This document shows positions 12,801-24,529 of a stretch of DNA of 64,000 nucleotides, in pieces. Every line of letters begins with the position of its first letter. Positions within the stretch are counted from its first letter, which is position 1. The notes under the pieces are model-generated. The model did no database searches and was not told where the DNA came from. It saw only the letters and a list, made by a program, of their open reading frames with translations. This stretch comes from Datisca glomerata (Eukaryota > Streptophyta > Magnoliopsida > Cucurbitales > Datiscaceae): contig QANY01000261.1 in the NCBI GenBank assembly GCA_003255025.1, positions 2,242,051-2,306,050 on the forward strand, read 5' to 3'. Position numbers and translations under genes: made by a program.

Positions 12801-14986
12801 TATAATTTCTAGACTAATCCTAAATTAATGTTGCAATCAAATAATCATTATTTGATTAACCTATAAATTACAAATCATTATAGTAAATGATAAAACATTA
12901 TGTCAACCTACGACTACGGGTATTGACTTGATATCGAAAATATATCTACTGATCATCCACTCATGTGATCTAACAGTAAATACACTCAAGTTTCGTTAAA
13001 ATTTATCGGCGTTCGTATGGAACTAATCTGACCGACTAGACGGTCAGAATTTACAGAACATTTAATCTTTTGTTGAGATATCAACAGGAGTCATTTCCAC
13101 ATGTTCATGGCTTAGAATTTCTGTGTGATTATTGAATTGCCCACACGATTGGCTACCCAAATTGACCCTCTAACTCCGTCTGGTCAAAAAAGTTAGTCGT
13201 AACCTATTAATGTTAGGATGGGCACCTAGAACTACAAGAGTTTAACTACCTACCACAAAAAAAAAATCAATCAAATGAACACGTGACGTCAACCAATTAA
13301 CCAACGGCTGCGATTGCACGCCGCCTAATCATACTTGCTCCAATCCCGAGACAGTACGTATACGTGATGGCTTTGCATTCGTCAAACCAAAAATGACTAA
13401 AACGCAGTCACAGGTAAACTTTTTTCACTTATCTCGATATTCTCAAACCCCAACATACGTTTTTTTTATTTAATAGCATCAAAATAAAATCTTTGCTACA
13501 CTTATTCATTAAATTATTACTTGTAAAAATGGATTTGTCTTTCTTTTCTTTAGGCCCTTATGGGATTATATAATGTTCTATTTTTTAAAATTAAAGTTTA
13601 TAATAAAAAACGTACTATTTTTTAGGTTAACATATACTTTTACTATATTCTTATGTACTTTAATTAGGTACATGTAACATAAATTAAATATATATAACAT
13701 AAATGAATGATATCTCTCATTTATACATATGTATTAAAGAATACGTCTGTGGTAACACAAGAACTATGATTAACATATGAAACATGTTTATCAAATTTAG
13801 TTTTTTTTAACATATCACTTGTTTTCTTTTTTGAAAATCAATCACTACATAGACGTGTCTTAAAATTTTCCTTGTTTACTTTTACTTTTGGGAAATTGTA
13901 AAACGATGAATTTTACTCTGATTTAAGACTTTGATGGATCAAAACGTTGAAACCATCATTATCATATTAGCCAATAGAATGTTGAATTCAAAGACTCAGA
14001 AAATTGTGGGTTTGAATCTCGGATCTGACGAGGTGGAGTATGTTTTCGTTTGGTTCCCGAGAAACTAGGAGGAAAATACCAAATTGAACTATAGAATCGA
14101 CCATTTTCAAGGAAAGAACAGAAAACAAAAGGAAGAAAACGGCATGTTTTTATTCCTTCTTTCTCCATGACCAAAATAAAATAATTTTTTTTCCAGAATC
14201 AACATCATTTCATTTTTCCGTTCGCTTCTTAAAATTCACCAAAAATCAGTCAAGATTTCTTCAATAAAATTAGAAAAAAAAATTAAAAATTGGAGGTTTC
14301 AGAAATCTTTAGCTTTTTTTTTTTCTCTCCCTGATCTTCATATACAAATTAGCACAAGATATCATTAAATAAAAGAAATTAATGGAATGGAAATATTAAA
14401 ATTCAACCAGGAAACTATGCTTACCTGAATCAGTGATCTCACTATTAGGAGAATCATCCTCTTCGAGAACAACCTCGATTCCATTACCACCATTTCTACT
14501 ACTGTCCTTCACTTTCTCTTCTTCCCCTTCACCTTCGTCCTTGATTTTCTCATCGGCTTTATTGTCCAAACATGCCTTCACTTCCTCAACCTCCTTAACG
14601 GCCTCCTTTATATGCTCGTCCCCCATTTTCTCACCCTCGCCGTCGAAAATTTTGCTAGCCTCCTTCTCCACCTTCCTCGTCGCCGTCACATTACGGAGCT
14701 CCACCGTCACGTCAGCAATGGAGTGGTACTTCTGCATCTGGAGCACCGGGATCCAATTCAGCCTCCGCCTATGAATTGCCGCGAACACGCTATCGTACTC
14801 GGATCCTCCGTCACCGAGCTGCGCCAAGTGGCCGCAGAGCGCATCAATAATCGCGTTGGCGGCGGCGAACTCGCCGCGGAACCAGGAGAGGATCGCGTCC
14901 TTGGCGATTGAATCTGTAGCCATTGCTGGCGCCACCAAAGGTAGAGCGCGATCCGCCGGCGATACTATCCCTGCCGCCATCGGCAT
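9826..14986 (-). CDS. ALKBH10B: RNA N6-methyladenosine demethylase, AlkB-type 2-oxoglutarate/Fe(II) dioxygenase (ALKBH10B-like)
   Basis: The spliced model joins 14986-14425, 11844-11596, 11422-11306, 11203-11088, 11006-10852 and 10300-9826 (minus strand). All introns are GT-AG and phases agree, giving 557 aa. Residues 1-105 hold the plant ALKBH10 N-terminus (AKDAILSWFRGEFAAANAII; RRRLNWIPVLQMQKYHS). About 110-187 is a Glu/Lys-rich linker. The dioxygenase fold spans roughly 205-432. The metal site is H360-x-D362 in PPHLDQP (Arabidopsis ALKBH10B has HxE here), with distal H415 in MARHVMCPSP. R424/R431 in RVSITFFR fit the 2-oxoglutarate-binding arginines. The tail (432-557) is Pro/Gly-rich. The family removes m6A from mRNA and affects flowering in Arabidopsis; that role is inferred by homology. 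The ATG at 14986 is the first in frame; a second lies 6 bp downstream. Intron 1 is long (2.6 kb). No lesions seen. Confidence 0.94.
12657..12826. repeat. Two-copy tandem repeat in ALKBH10B intron 1
   Basis: A segment of about 80-90 bp starting TAATACTTTTATCCCAATTT and ending near CTAGACTAATCC occurs twice in a row (about 12658 and 12748) with few differences. It lies wholly inside intron 1. No coding or transposon homology is visible. Confidence 0.8.
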
Positions 14987-15180
14987 TCTGATACTTGCCA
15001 AGCCCGGAACCGGTAACTCTTCTAAGCTTTTACAGAGTTTCACGATATCTCGGGTCCTCTTCGAGATTTCGGCTTTAACTTGTCGGGCGAAATCTGATAG
15101 AACAAATATCTCAGACTTTTAGAGAGAGAAAGATAGAAGGCAAGATTTAGAGAGAGAGAGAGAGAGAGATAAAACAGGGG
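14987..15180 (-). promoter_or_regulatory. Likely 5' leader/core promoter region of ALKBH10B
   Basis: Upstream of the ATG on the minus strand, a CT-rich leader contains a (CT)n run (plus-strand AG repeat, 15149-15169). The CT/GA tract is typical of plant 5' leaders. I cannot place a transcription start or a clear TATA box. The ORF remains open upstream of the ATG without another in-frame ATG. Confidence 0.45.
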
Positions 15181-17180
15181 GTTTGTGTTTGTATTATTTT
15201 CTCAGAACAGAGGATTTGGCGAGGTGAGGTACTGAGGTTAAATATTGGAGAGGGCTTGTGGTGGCGGGTCCACAAAGGTAGGGACAAGGTGAAGACGTGG
15301 CAATTTAGGGAGACTGGTGACGTGGCATTTTAACAGTGGAAAATTGTATTCCTTCCCAAAATAATCTTTTGAAATTTTCCAATTTAATCCAGTACGATTA
15401 AGAAGGAGTAAAACTTAGGATGATCTAAGTTGGGGTAAAATGTAGTTTTGGTTTTCTAAATTTAATCTTGCTTTTAATCTAGTGTTTATTAATGTAATTT
15501 CTAAATTACATCCTAAAAAATGATTTAAACCATCGATGTTTTTTCAAACAAATAATTATGATTAATTAAACTTCAACCCTTAAAACAACCTATATTCCTA
15601 TAACCATAGCATCTATGAGTAATATACAAATATGTTTCGGTTGTCTAGCTAAGTCATTAGTGACATATATGATACAAAAAATCATCATTGACTCAAAGTT
15701 CGAGGCTAAGAAAAATATTTGATTGCAACATTAATTTTCTTTATAAAATTACTTTTAAAAAATATATGATTCTTGTTATATATAAATCTACTCACCCATA
15801 AACAGTTTTAGTCACGTTAGTAAAAAGTATTATCTTTTTTATGTCAACTAAGATTTTATTTTTGCGAAGTATACTCTAAGATTTTAATAATTCTTAAATA
15901 TACCTATCAATAAATAGAGTGAGTGCACTTTTAAAATCTTCTGCACAAAGTGCCTCGCACAATTACAAATAAAAAAAATCATTTCAACAAAATCTGTCGA
16001 GCCGGACATGAAGAAGGTTAGTTGGGACTCGGGAAAAAAAGATGGTCAGAACTTGTAAGGCGATAGTTAACAATGATTTTGTATTTTCACACGTGACTAT
16101 ATTGGCTCAATGGATCTTCCCTGTCGTTAACTGCTCAGATTTTTTTTTTTTGTTCTTTTGGTTGAGAATGAAAATTAAAACTATGAAATTTTTGTAACTA
16201 GAGATGTGATTATACATTAGGCTATTATACTGATGAATAATGATTGTTATTTGGTCAAACTCAGATGAACTGATAATAATCTCCTTTCCTAATAATGTTA
16301 GTTTTGTGAAATATTTAGTGATCATTTGATCTAATTTTGAATGATCATGAAAATTGTACAAAAATAATATAAGAATATTTTAATGAGAAAATATAACTGA
16401 TATGTTTGATTAAAAATGTTAATCTATAAATTTCTGTGTAAATGATTGGAGTTATGCCCTTCTAGTTAGACTAAGCAAAAAATAAAAAGCGTTAGGTTAA
16501 ACAATTTTTACATTCAATTTAATTATGTTAGAATAAAATTTAATAAGATTTAGTAACTTGTATTAAAATTTCAAAAAAAATAGTTAAAACTGATAATGAT
16601 TTTATTTATATGACTGTTATTCAACTAATAAAACTTATATTAAAGAAAATTATTCAAAATTTGAAGAGTTGACTCAAAGGACATCCTTTAATAATAGAGT
16701 ATAAATAAAAAGGCTAAGAGATAGAGATTACAAGAGAGAGCATTGGGAGACATTTTTTTTCTTAGATAAGGTTGATGGTGATATGAATCAATAGATGTAT
16801 TAAGACATTTCAGTTAGATTGATATCTCCGTAACACCCTCATCATTTAACTCAACATAACTTATTATTAAAATAAAATAAAATATTAAAAAAATCAGTAA
16901 AACCTAAAAGAATGCATGTTACAAACATTATCAGAAATAAACAAAGAATAAAAATTCAAAGTATTTCAATACCAAGTTGGAGTAACTATATTAGGGTCCC
17001 TGGAAGCCAAGCAATCTGCAACTCGTCTACCCTCACGATAAATGTGAGTGACAACAAGTCAATCTGATCGATTAAGTTTCAACATATATCTCAAGCAGTA
17101 CGTCAACACGCCAATGGACATTTCGAAATCTAGAACAAAGAATGACTACCACATAAATAGAATCATTTTTCATTCATAAT
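15181..17180. other. AT-rich intergenic DNA
   Basis: There is no supported gene or RNA here. The first 150 bp are GC-richer and probably belong to the ALKBH10B promoter side. The remainder is AT-rich, with only short chance open frames. Confidence 0.6.
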
Positions 17181-18942
17181 TGTTGTATCTGATGGTTTAC
17201 CGTTATAACTTTGACTCGTCAATGTGGTACATGTCGCATCTATGGATTACTGTCATGTGTCAATTTTGACTTTCAACATGATTGTCGAATCCACGTCAGT
17301 GACCGGCAGAAGTAAAGTGTTTATTATATTATTTTATTCTTTCTATGTAATCACTCATATCCTTGTAATCATTAAGTCAAGTACCAAAGACATAAATGGG
17401 TCTCTTGCTTTGGAACACATCGAGGGGCTGTGATCTGGTAGGATTTGGACGAGGTTCGCTATAATGGAAAATATATCCCATGACCAGTATGGCCTATTTG
17501 AGGGCCATGGATGTGAAGTCTTCCCATTGCGGGAAGAGACTTAGTTGTTAGGATATCCCTCGGGAGGGGTCCCAGACGAATACCGCCTATCTCATCATTG
17601 TGGTGAGCCCACAATTTATAATTATGACAAATGATGACTTGTTGATGTGTCATTACGTAGGGTTCACTGCCAATTAGACACTAGATTAATTGGAGTGAAC
17701 CCCTCATGGAAGCTTCTCTATAAATAGAGATATTCCTTTCATTGTAAAGGACTTTTGAGACTTTTGATAGTTTTGATACTTTTAACCCTTAGTAGACTTT
17801 GAGAATTTTCTATGAATTCCTCCTCCCAAGAGCATTTTGTCACATTCCATAGTAAAGTTCTTGTCCTTCACCTTTCGGATATCAACATCCACGTTCATAG
17901 ACTATATTTGTTTTTTATTGTGACTAGATCACACCTATAACTGCACTCATGTGACGTCATGATCACGTCCACTTAGCTCATGAACATACTTCAACATTTA
18001 GATGAAGACAATTGTTTAGGAGGCAAAGGGGTGTGATCGTGACGTCACGTGAGTGCAGTTACATGTGTGATCTAGTCACAATAAACGATAAATATAGTCC
18101 AGAAACATGAGGTTGAAATCTGACAGGGTGAAGGACGATCACTTTGAGCTAACCTATGAAATGTGACAAAATGCTCTTGGGATTAGAAATTTAGAGAGAA
18201 TTATCCAAGTCTAATAAGTGAAAATATGAAGCCAATGCAAAAAAAAGTCATTTACAATGAAAGAATTTGTCTCTATTTATAGAGAAGCTACCATGTGGGA
18301 CCCGTTCTAATCAATCCCTTGATTAATTGGTAATGAACCCTACATAATGACACACCAACAAGCTTGTTGAGGTGGCAACGTTCAATCATTGGTTATTATA
18401 AACATAACCAGGTGGGTCAGGGTATTTATGGGGAGGATTCTCACGTACGCTAAATTTTATATTGCGTCATGTGCCACGTGCAGTGACATTGAATCTAGGA
18501 AGGAAGAACATGGAGAGCGCGCCACATCGATAAAATAGGCGATGTTCATCCGGGGGCCCTTCCGAGGGGTGTCCTAAAAACTAAATTCCTTCCCGCGATT
18601 GGGAAGATGGCACATCCACGACCCTCAAAGAGGCCATACTGGTGAAGAGATATTCCTTATAGTACAACGAACCTCATCCAAATTCTACCAGACCACAGCC
18701 CCCAACTATGTTCCCAGACAAGAGACTCACTTAAATATTTGTCACTTGACTTAGTGGTTACAAGAATATTAGTGATTACATAAAAAGAATAAATAATACA
18801 ATAAACACTTTGTGTCCATCGGTCGCTGTCGTGGATTTGACAATCATGTTGAAAAGTCAAAGCTGACACGTGACAGTAATTCATAGGAGCGGTATGTACC
18901 ACATCGGTGAGTCGAAATCATAACGGTTAACCATCATATACA
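17181..18942. mobile_element. Foldback structure or inverted pair of LTR-like units (arms about 790 and 910 bp)
   Basis: The left arm (about 17181-17967) reappears as its reverse complement at about 18031-18942, around a loop of some 63 bp. The arms match at the outer edge (TGATGGTTTACCGTTAT against TGATGGTTAACCGTTAT) and at the inner edge (GTGACTAGATCACAC and its complement). They also match through the middle, including CTCTATAAATAGAGA, which looks like a TATA box. The right arm carries about 130 bp more (near 18390-18530). Each arm begins TGT at its outer end, so the arms may be LTRs facing tail to tail. No target duplication was found. Confidence 0.72.
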
Positions 18943-20699
18943 TTTAGCCTCATGTACAAGTTTGACGTAGAATAGGGAACTTATACACAAATTTTGTCAT
19001 AAAACCGTTGACTATAGCAATTCAATAACAGAACTTCAATCTATTTGTATCTTTGTAATTTCTCTCGCAATGAAGGATATTTTATTTTCTCCATCATGTA
19101 TTGCAGTTAAGCCCCCACTTTATATTTTTTATTGTAAATTTATTGCATTGCTCAAACCGTCAATTTTGTACCATGTTAATCTTAGAACTCCTTGAATTTA
19201 ACACAACTACTATAAAGATGCAGTATCACTGATATGTGTCTTCTCAATATAAGATTGCAGGATATAGATTCGTTATAGATACAATCCATATATCTCTAAT
19301 AATCGTTACAACATCCCACACGTCTATAAAATGGGTCTATTTTCATGAAAAATGAGCCAAGGAACAAAACTCATCAGGCTTTGTCTAATGAACTAGTCCT
19401 TTTTTCGACCAAATTCTATCATCAAAGCCTTCAAATATGCATTTTTTTCATTTTTGAAAAGTTTTATTTCCCATATACAAGTTAAAATGCATAGCAGGTG
19501 AACTTGTATGACTTGTACATAGCATAAACAACTTTATGGTTGACACAAGTCAATTCAGTTTCGAAAACAAAACATGTTGGGAGACATATTTTGACTTGTT
19601 GCAGGGACGTAATGGTATTTTGAGATGGACACCAGATTTCACATGGTGAGGGAAATCTGGATACCCGTGCTTCTACGTGAGAAATCAATTACCAATGAAT
19701 GAGGCAATTTAGATTTCCTGGGAAATCTTAAAATTTGATTCGCATGTACATAACTCATACCATAGAAGTTTAAAAAAAAACTCATGCCATATATCTATAT
19801 GCATAATTTTCATAATATTCTTGTATAGTTATATTTTGAGATTTGTGTTTTTTTTTTTCAAATTTAATAACAAAAATCGCATTTTTTTTTCAAGATATAC
19901 GGGAGTTAAGTTTATGAAAAAATATCAATTATTTGTTGAGTAATTGTTGATTGACTAAATTATAAATCAAGTTCTAATTGACTAAGTAATGTCTCAATCA
20001 CTTATAGATTGATGTTTTACAATTCATTAAAATTATTTGACAAATTATCTTTTGAATGTTTGATACATTATTTGATCAATTAAGACTTGCTCTATCGATC
20101 TAAAATTATTCTTTCTCTATTTGTACAAATTTATTAGCTTTATATCGAGGAAATAATGTTTGAATTAAATTATGGGAGTCATAATTATTTTGACACGAAT
20201 TAAGTAATGGCAATCACCCTGATGAACATGAGATCCCTTATTTTGAATAGGATCTTAATCCCCTAATATATATACATATGCATGTACTAATTTTATTTTC
20301 AACGAAAAAATAATTCTAGATCAATTAAGTTATAAATAGAATTTTTATTGATCAAATGATGAGTAAATAGACCATATTTTGATGTTTTATTACTCGTAAA
20401 AATGACTCACCAAATCAACATATTATTGATTGACATAACATTTGATCAATCAAAATTTTATCTATAATTTAATCAATCTATAATTACTCATTAAAAAAGA
20501 TTACATACTCAATATCAATTATAAATACTTAAATAACAATTACTGATTTTATTGGCAAATCAATTGGCCTGTCATTATTGACCATTCTTCTTTAATATCT
20601 TCATTTAATGTGATATTGAGATTTTCCGCTATCCATGAGAACTATAGAAATAAACTTTTTTTGCCAAGAATATAAATAATTTTTTTTAAAAAAAAATAA
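18943..20699. other. AT-rich intergenic DNA
   Basis: I see no coding homology or structured element. Short open frames in this stretch have no recognisable content. Confidence 0.55.
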
Positions 20700-21034
20700 G
20701 ATAGACGGACACAAGAGATTCATGGTTAAAATGGTCAAATCGTTGAATCCATCGCCACCGTCACTTAGTCTGGTCAGAAATGAAGAGAAGTAGAAGAAGA
20801 GAAGAAGAAGAATGACGCTTTGTTGAATAGAATAAGGAGAGCTTAGAGTGTGGGGGAGTTGGTATAGGTTGATGTGATTTTTGCATGGGGAAGGGAAATA
20901 AATGATGAGAAAAGATAAAGTTAATTTGGTTTGATGTTGATTGTGGTGGGACAGATGTGTAAAATTCTGAATTTTGAGAAAGTGGTATAAAATTCTTAGA
21001 CAATGTGGAAAATGTATAAAATTACAAATAACCC
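20700..21034 (+). mobile_element. Orphan MULE end (related to the right end of the 16.9-kb MULE)
   Basis: A GAAGAA-rich stretch is followed by GCATGGGG, AATAAATGATGAG, TTGATGTTGATT, TAAAATTCTGA and a final CAAATAACCC, in the same order as the right terminus of the large MULE (52560-52813). The terminal ten bases (reverse complement GGGTTATTTG) match. No partner end was found upstream, so this is a truncated copy or solo end. Open frames across it are low-complexity. Confidence 0.65.
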
Positions 21035-21447
21035 TTAAACCCTTATAGATGGTTGCTATTACTCTTGTCATTATTATTATTATTGAGAATAGAGATGAGA
21101 AAATCCCAAATAACCTAAAAAAAGAAGGGAAGCAAAAATAAAAAGGAAATGGATGAAGAGAAAGATGCCATGAGAATAGGGCCAAGGCAGAGAAAGAGGG
21201 GAACCATTTCAAATTTGATAAACCCCATGAACATGAATGAATGATTCGAAGGAGTCTTAAAGGTGATTCAGTTGGTAATCCAATCGTTATACTGGATTTT
21301 AAAGAAGTGATTTATTTACGTCGTACGTTTGAATATCTTGAACTTTTACCTCGACGTAAGTATAATGTGCAGGTTTCGGTGTCGTAACTGCTATAATGAG
21401 TGTTTCATGTTAGACAGTGGGTCAAGTTCTCCTTCTATTATGTCTTA

Positions 21448-21683
21448 GAAAAAAAATACACCTTTGACCCCTATATTTTAGGGTCAGTTTCATTTGTGAC
21501 GCCTATTTTAAAAGTTTTAAATTAGGCGTTAAAATTTCAAAAAAAGACTTAAATTATACCTTTTATCTAACTTTAGTTAAGATTTTCATAAATAAGTTGA
21601 ACGAAAGGCCTGAATTAAGACGTTTATGTAAATGTGAAGTGGAATAGACCACAAAATTTAGAGGTTAAAATGTGCATTTTTCT
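21448..21683. mobile_element. MITE with about 35-bp imperfect terminal inverted repeats
   Basis: The left end (AAAATACACCTTTGACCCC, then TATATTTTAGGGTC) is the near reverse complement of the right end (GACCACAAAATTTAGAGG, then TTAAAATGTGCATTTTTCTC). The length is about 236 bp with no coding capacity. The target duplication is unclear. Confidence 0.6.
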
Positions 21684-21702
21684 CATAAATTAATTGTACA
21701 AG

Positions 21703-21706
<4 letters not shown>

Positions 21707-21741
<35 letters not shown>
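21707..21741. repeat. (TA)n microsatellite
   Basis: About 17 uninterrupted TA units lie just downstream of the MITE. Confidence 0.95.
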
Positions 21742-21743
<2 letters not shown>

Positions 21744-22351
21744 GTAAAGATAATTAAGAACATACAAAAAATTTAATATACTACTCTCAATCAATATTTT
21801 GGTTAAGGAACATAGAATCCAAGAGAAAAGGAAAGTAAACATAAAATAAACTAACTTAATAATATTGTTTCTACATCTCATTGAAATTTTAAAGCAAAAC
21901 AATGGGAAAAAATCTTTTTGAGCAACTTCTTTTCCCTTTCAAAACTCTTTATAATTAAGCATTGAATCAATCATAACATTGTCTTGTAGTTTGACTGGTC
22001 ATGTCGTGAGTTTAGTTCCTAAAGATGGCTACTTCAATCCTCATTCTTGGCCACTTAAGATTTATCTGATTAATGTTATGTGTTCAAATTGTGGTTTATA
22101 GTCTGAGCTGCACTAGTTGGACGCAAACTCGAATACATGTAATATCTAAAAATAAAAATATCAAATATTTGTAAAAAAATCAGTAATTACCAGATATTTT
22201 CTCTCTCGATGAGGCTGTTTGTCGTAGGATTTTTGCTACTATGAAAAAAAGTTATGGATGTTTACCTCCAAATTTATCATCTTCGTCATGTATTATGTTA
22301 ATTTACAACAAAATAGAGATAAAAGGTGGAGATTCATATCATATTCAGTAT

Positions 22352-22560
22352 ATGCTTTTAGAAAAAATACGTTTTTGACTTCATAGTTATGTGCATTATA
22401 CTTTAGACTCCACAATTTCAAAATTTCAAACTAAAGGCAGAAGTTGGACGAAATGTCTAATTTGACTATTTTTTATTTGAGATTTAATTTGAATCTTGTT
22501 GAAATCTGAGCTTACAGTGATCCAAATTATATAGTTCAAAAGTGTAATTTATTTAAATGA
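22352..22560. mobile_element. Possible second MITE of the 21.45-kb family
   Basis: The left end (AGAAAAAATACGTTTTTGAC) resembles the 21.45-kb MITE. The right side (AGTTCAAAAGTGTAATTTATT) is its approximate inverted counterpart. Similarity is weak. Otherwise 21742-24027 holds no gene; a GC-richer block at 22930-23180 remains unexplained. Confidence 0.35.
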
Positions 22561-24027
22561 CATGTACATCCCATATCAGGTTTTTGTGATAAAAAAACTC
22601 AAAACTATCAGATTTTAAATTAATTTCGTTTAAATAACATGTAATATTAAAATTAACCTCATTTTTCTTATCTTGGAAAAGTTAAAACCATTTTTAATAG
22701 TCAAATTCAAATTTACCAAAACCTAAAAATCACCCGAGTCAATTTATATTCCAGGTTAAAAAAATGATTGAGTCGAATTAGTTATAAGCGTAATCTTATT
22801 TTTCATATTTAAGCAAACATTTTTTATAGAATGAGAATATTTATCTCCTTTTTAAATTAAAATTTTATATGTTTTTTAAACAAACTAAAAAAATGTCAAA
22901 ACAAATTTTCATAAAAATAATATGATGATGAGAGAGGGAGTGATATAGTGGAGGGTCCTTTCAACGTATGCTCAATTGTTGGCTTATACTAGAGGAAGGG
23001 TAGGTGTGTGGGGCCCTTTAACCATTGCCTTTCCATTGGGTGGTAGTTGTGGCCTTAGGAGCGGCATCTCCCACGCACCCACCCACATGCTTACCGATAC
23101 CTTCCCTTTTCCTTTATGATACTTCCTCCGTTGACATCATAGCCTAGCCGGCTTCTTGAGCCACTCAACTCCTTCCTCTTGGCTTAACAATCCAAAATAC
23201 AAAATGTTCTTCAACGGTCATGCCTTATCTCTCACTCTCTCTTTATCAAATCATAGGAAGATATTTAATTAATCTAATATAGAAATTACAATCAGATGAC
23301 TTATCATTTTAAAAATGTCTTATAAATGAAAAAAAATCTGGTATTCTACTAGAGCTAACTATAAATAGTAGAATTTACTAACGTACGACTTGTATGATTA
23401 CAATATCAAAGAGTTAAACCGTTGTCTAAAAGTCATTTATGATTTTTGTCTAAATTTAATTTAATATACTTTTGATCTTAAAGTTTCAATCTTGTTTATT
23501 TCGTCTCTAAAATTATAAATCATCTGTGATCAACACTTTAGGTTAATATTACGAAGAAATCATCTCTTAAATTTTATTCATATTCAAGTCACCAAGCATG
23601 ATGACCTAATCTAATAAAAATGAATAGGGGATGTGAATTGCAATAAAATTTCTAAATATAATTAAACTATGAATAGCAAATAGACAATTCAACCAAATTT
23701 GGATATATCTAATGTCTTTTACACAAAATTAAAAGACCATTGATCCATGCATGTTCCGTAACCTTTTATTATTATGGATAAAGCATTTGAGAATCCCCTT
23801 TAGTTTAAAGTCCTACCTGTCACTTCATATTTTTATCGCAAGCATTGATTTATTAACTTCATATTTGAACTTAAGAAAAGTAGAAATGAAAGGATAGAAT
23901 ATGAAAAGTAAATAAAACTTTAATAAATTGTTAGAAAGATTATGCTCAGTCTTCTTTCACACACACATATATATAAGGGTTAAAAGGGTTAAATGTTACG
24001 ATGATTGAAGATAAATGTGACTCGAAT

Positions 24028-24521
24028 CATAGTGGTATGTTTCGTATCGTTTCGATAAAAATCATAGAAATATTTTGGTTCCAACGAGGAACCAAAATGA
24101 AATAGGGAGGTTCTAATTTTTCACCTAAAATTTTAGTTTGTTTCGGCTGAATTTCGACCTGTTTCGGTCTAAATGTTCATATGAATTTATGTTATTTTAA
24201 TTGATTTTATTCTCAACATGTTTCTTTTGTAGAGGTATGATGAGATCAGTTTGGTGGAGATACTTCTGAATTACAAAGGAATTGAAGTATTTTTTTAGCA
24301 CGTCAACTTAATATGATATTTTTTGTTGAATTTTAATGTTATTAATATGATAATTTGTTGAATTATAATGGTAATTATGTATTTTTGCATGATATAATAT
24401 ATTGATTCAATTTTTTTCTTAGTTATATTATATATAATAAATTTTGTAACATTATTTTAGATGATCGAATTTTTTTTTAGAAACGGCGCACCAAATTTTA
24501 TTTCCGAAACGGAATCGACTA
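24028..24521 (+). mobile_element. Non-autonomous hAT element, 494 bp
   Basis: It begins CATAGTGGTATGTTTCG and is homologous along most of its length to the element at 55565-56314. Shared stretches include GAGGAACC, GAAATAGGG, TATGAATTTATGTT and GGAGATACT. It is flanked by ACTCGAAT and ACTCAAAT, a one-mismatch 8-bp target duplication as expected for hAT. The right terminus is shortened relative to the sister copy. It has no coding capacity. Confidence 0.78.
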
Positions 24522-24529
24522 ACTCAAAT

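Noticed and set aside
13990..14040. tRNA-like text (GGGTTTGAATCTCGG)
   Set aside because: Only a B-box-like string is present; no cloverleaf or A box at the correct distance could be drawn.
14987..15043. Extending the ALKBH10B start to 15043
   Set aside because: The codon at 15043 is GTG on the minus strand; the first ATG in frame is at 14986.
14433..15122. Three plus-strand open frames of 88-113 codons
   Set aside because: They are antisense to exon 1 and the leader of ALKBH10B; their Ser/Pro-rich content mirrors the Glu/Lys-rich linker on the other strand.
17224..17433. Open frames in the two arms of the foldback (also 18657-18902)
   Set aside because: They are mirror copies caused by the inverted repeat and contain nothing recognisable as a protein domain.
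20601..21212. Minus-strand frame of 203 codons
   Set aside because: It overlaps the orphan MULE end; the translation is Phe/Ser/Leu-rich low complexity from a GAA-rich tract.
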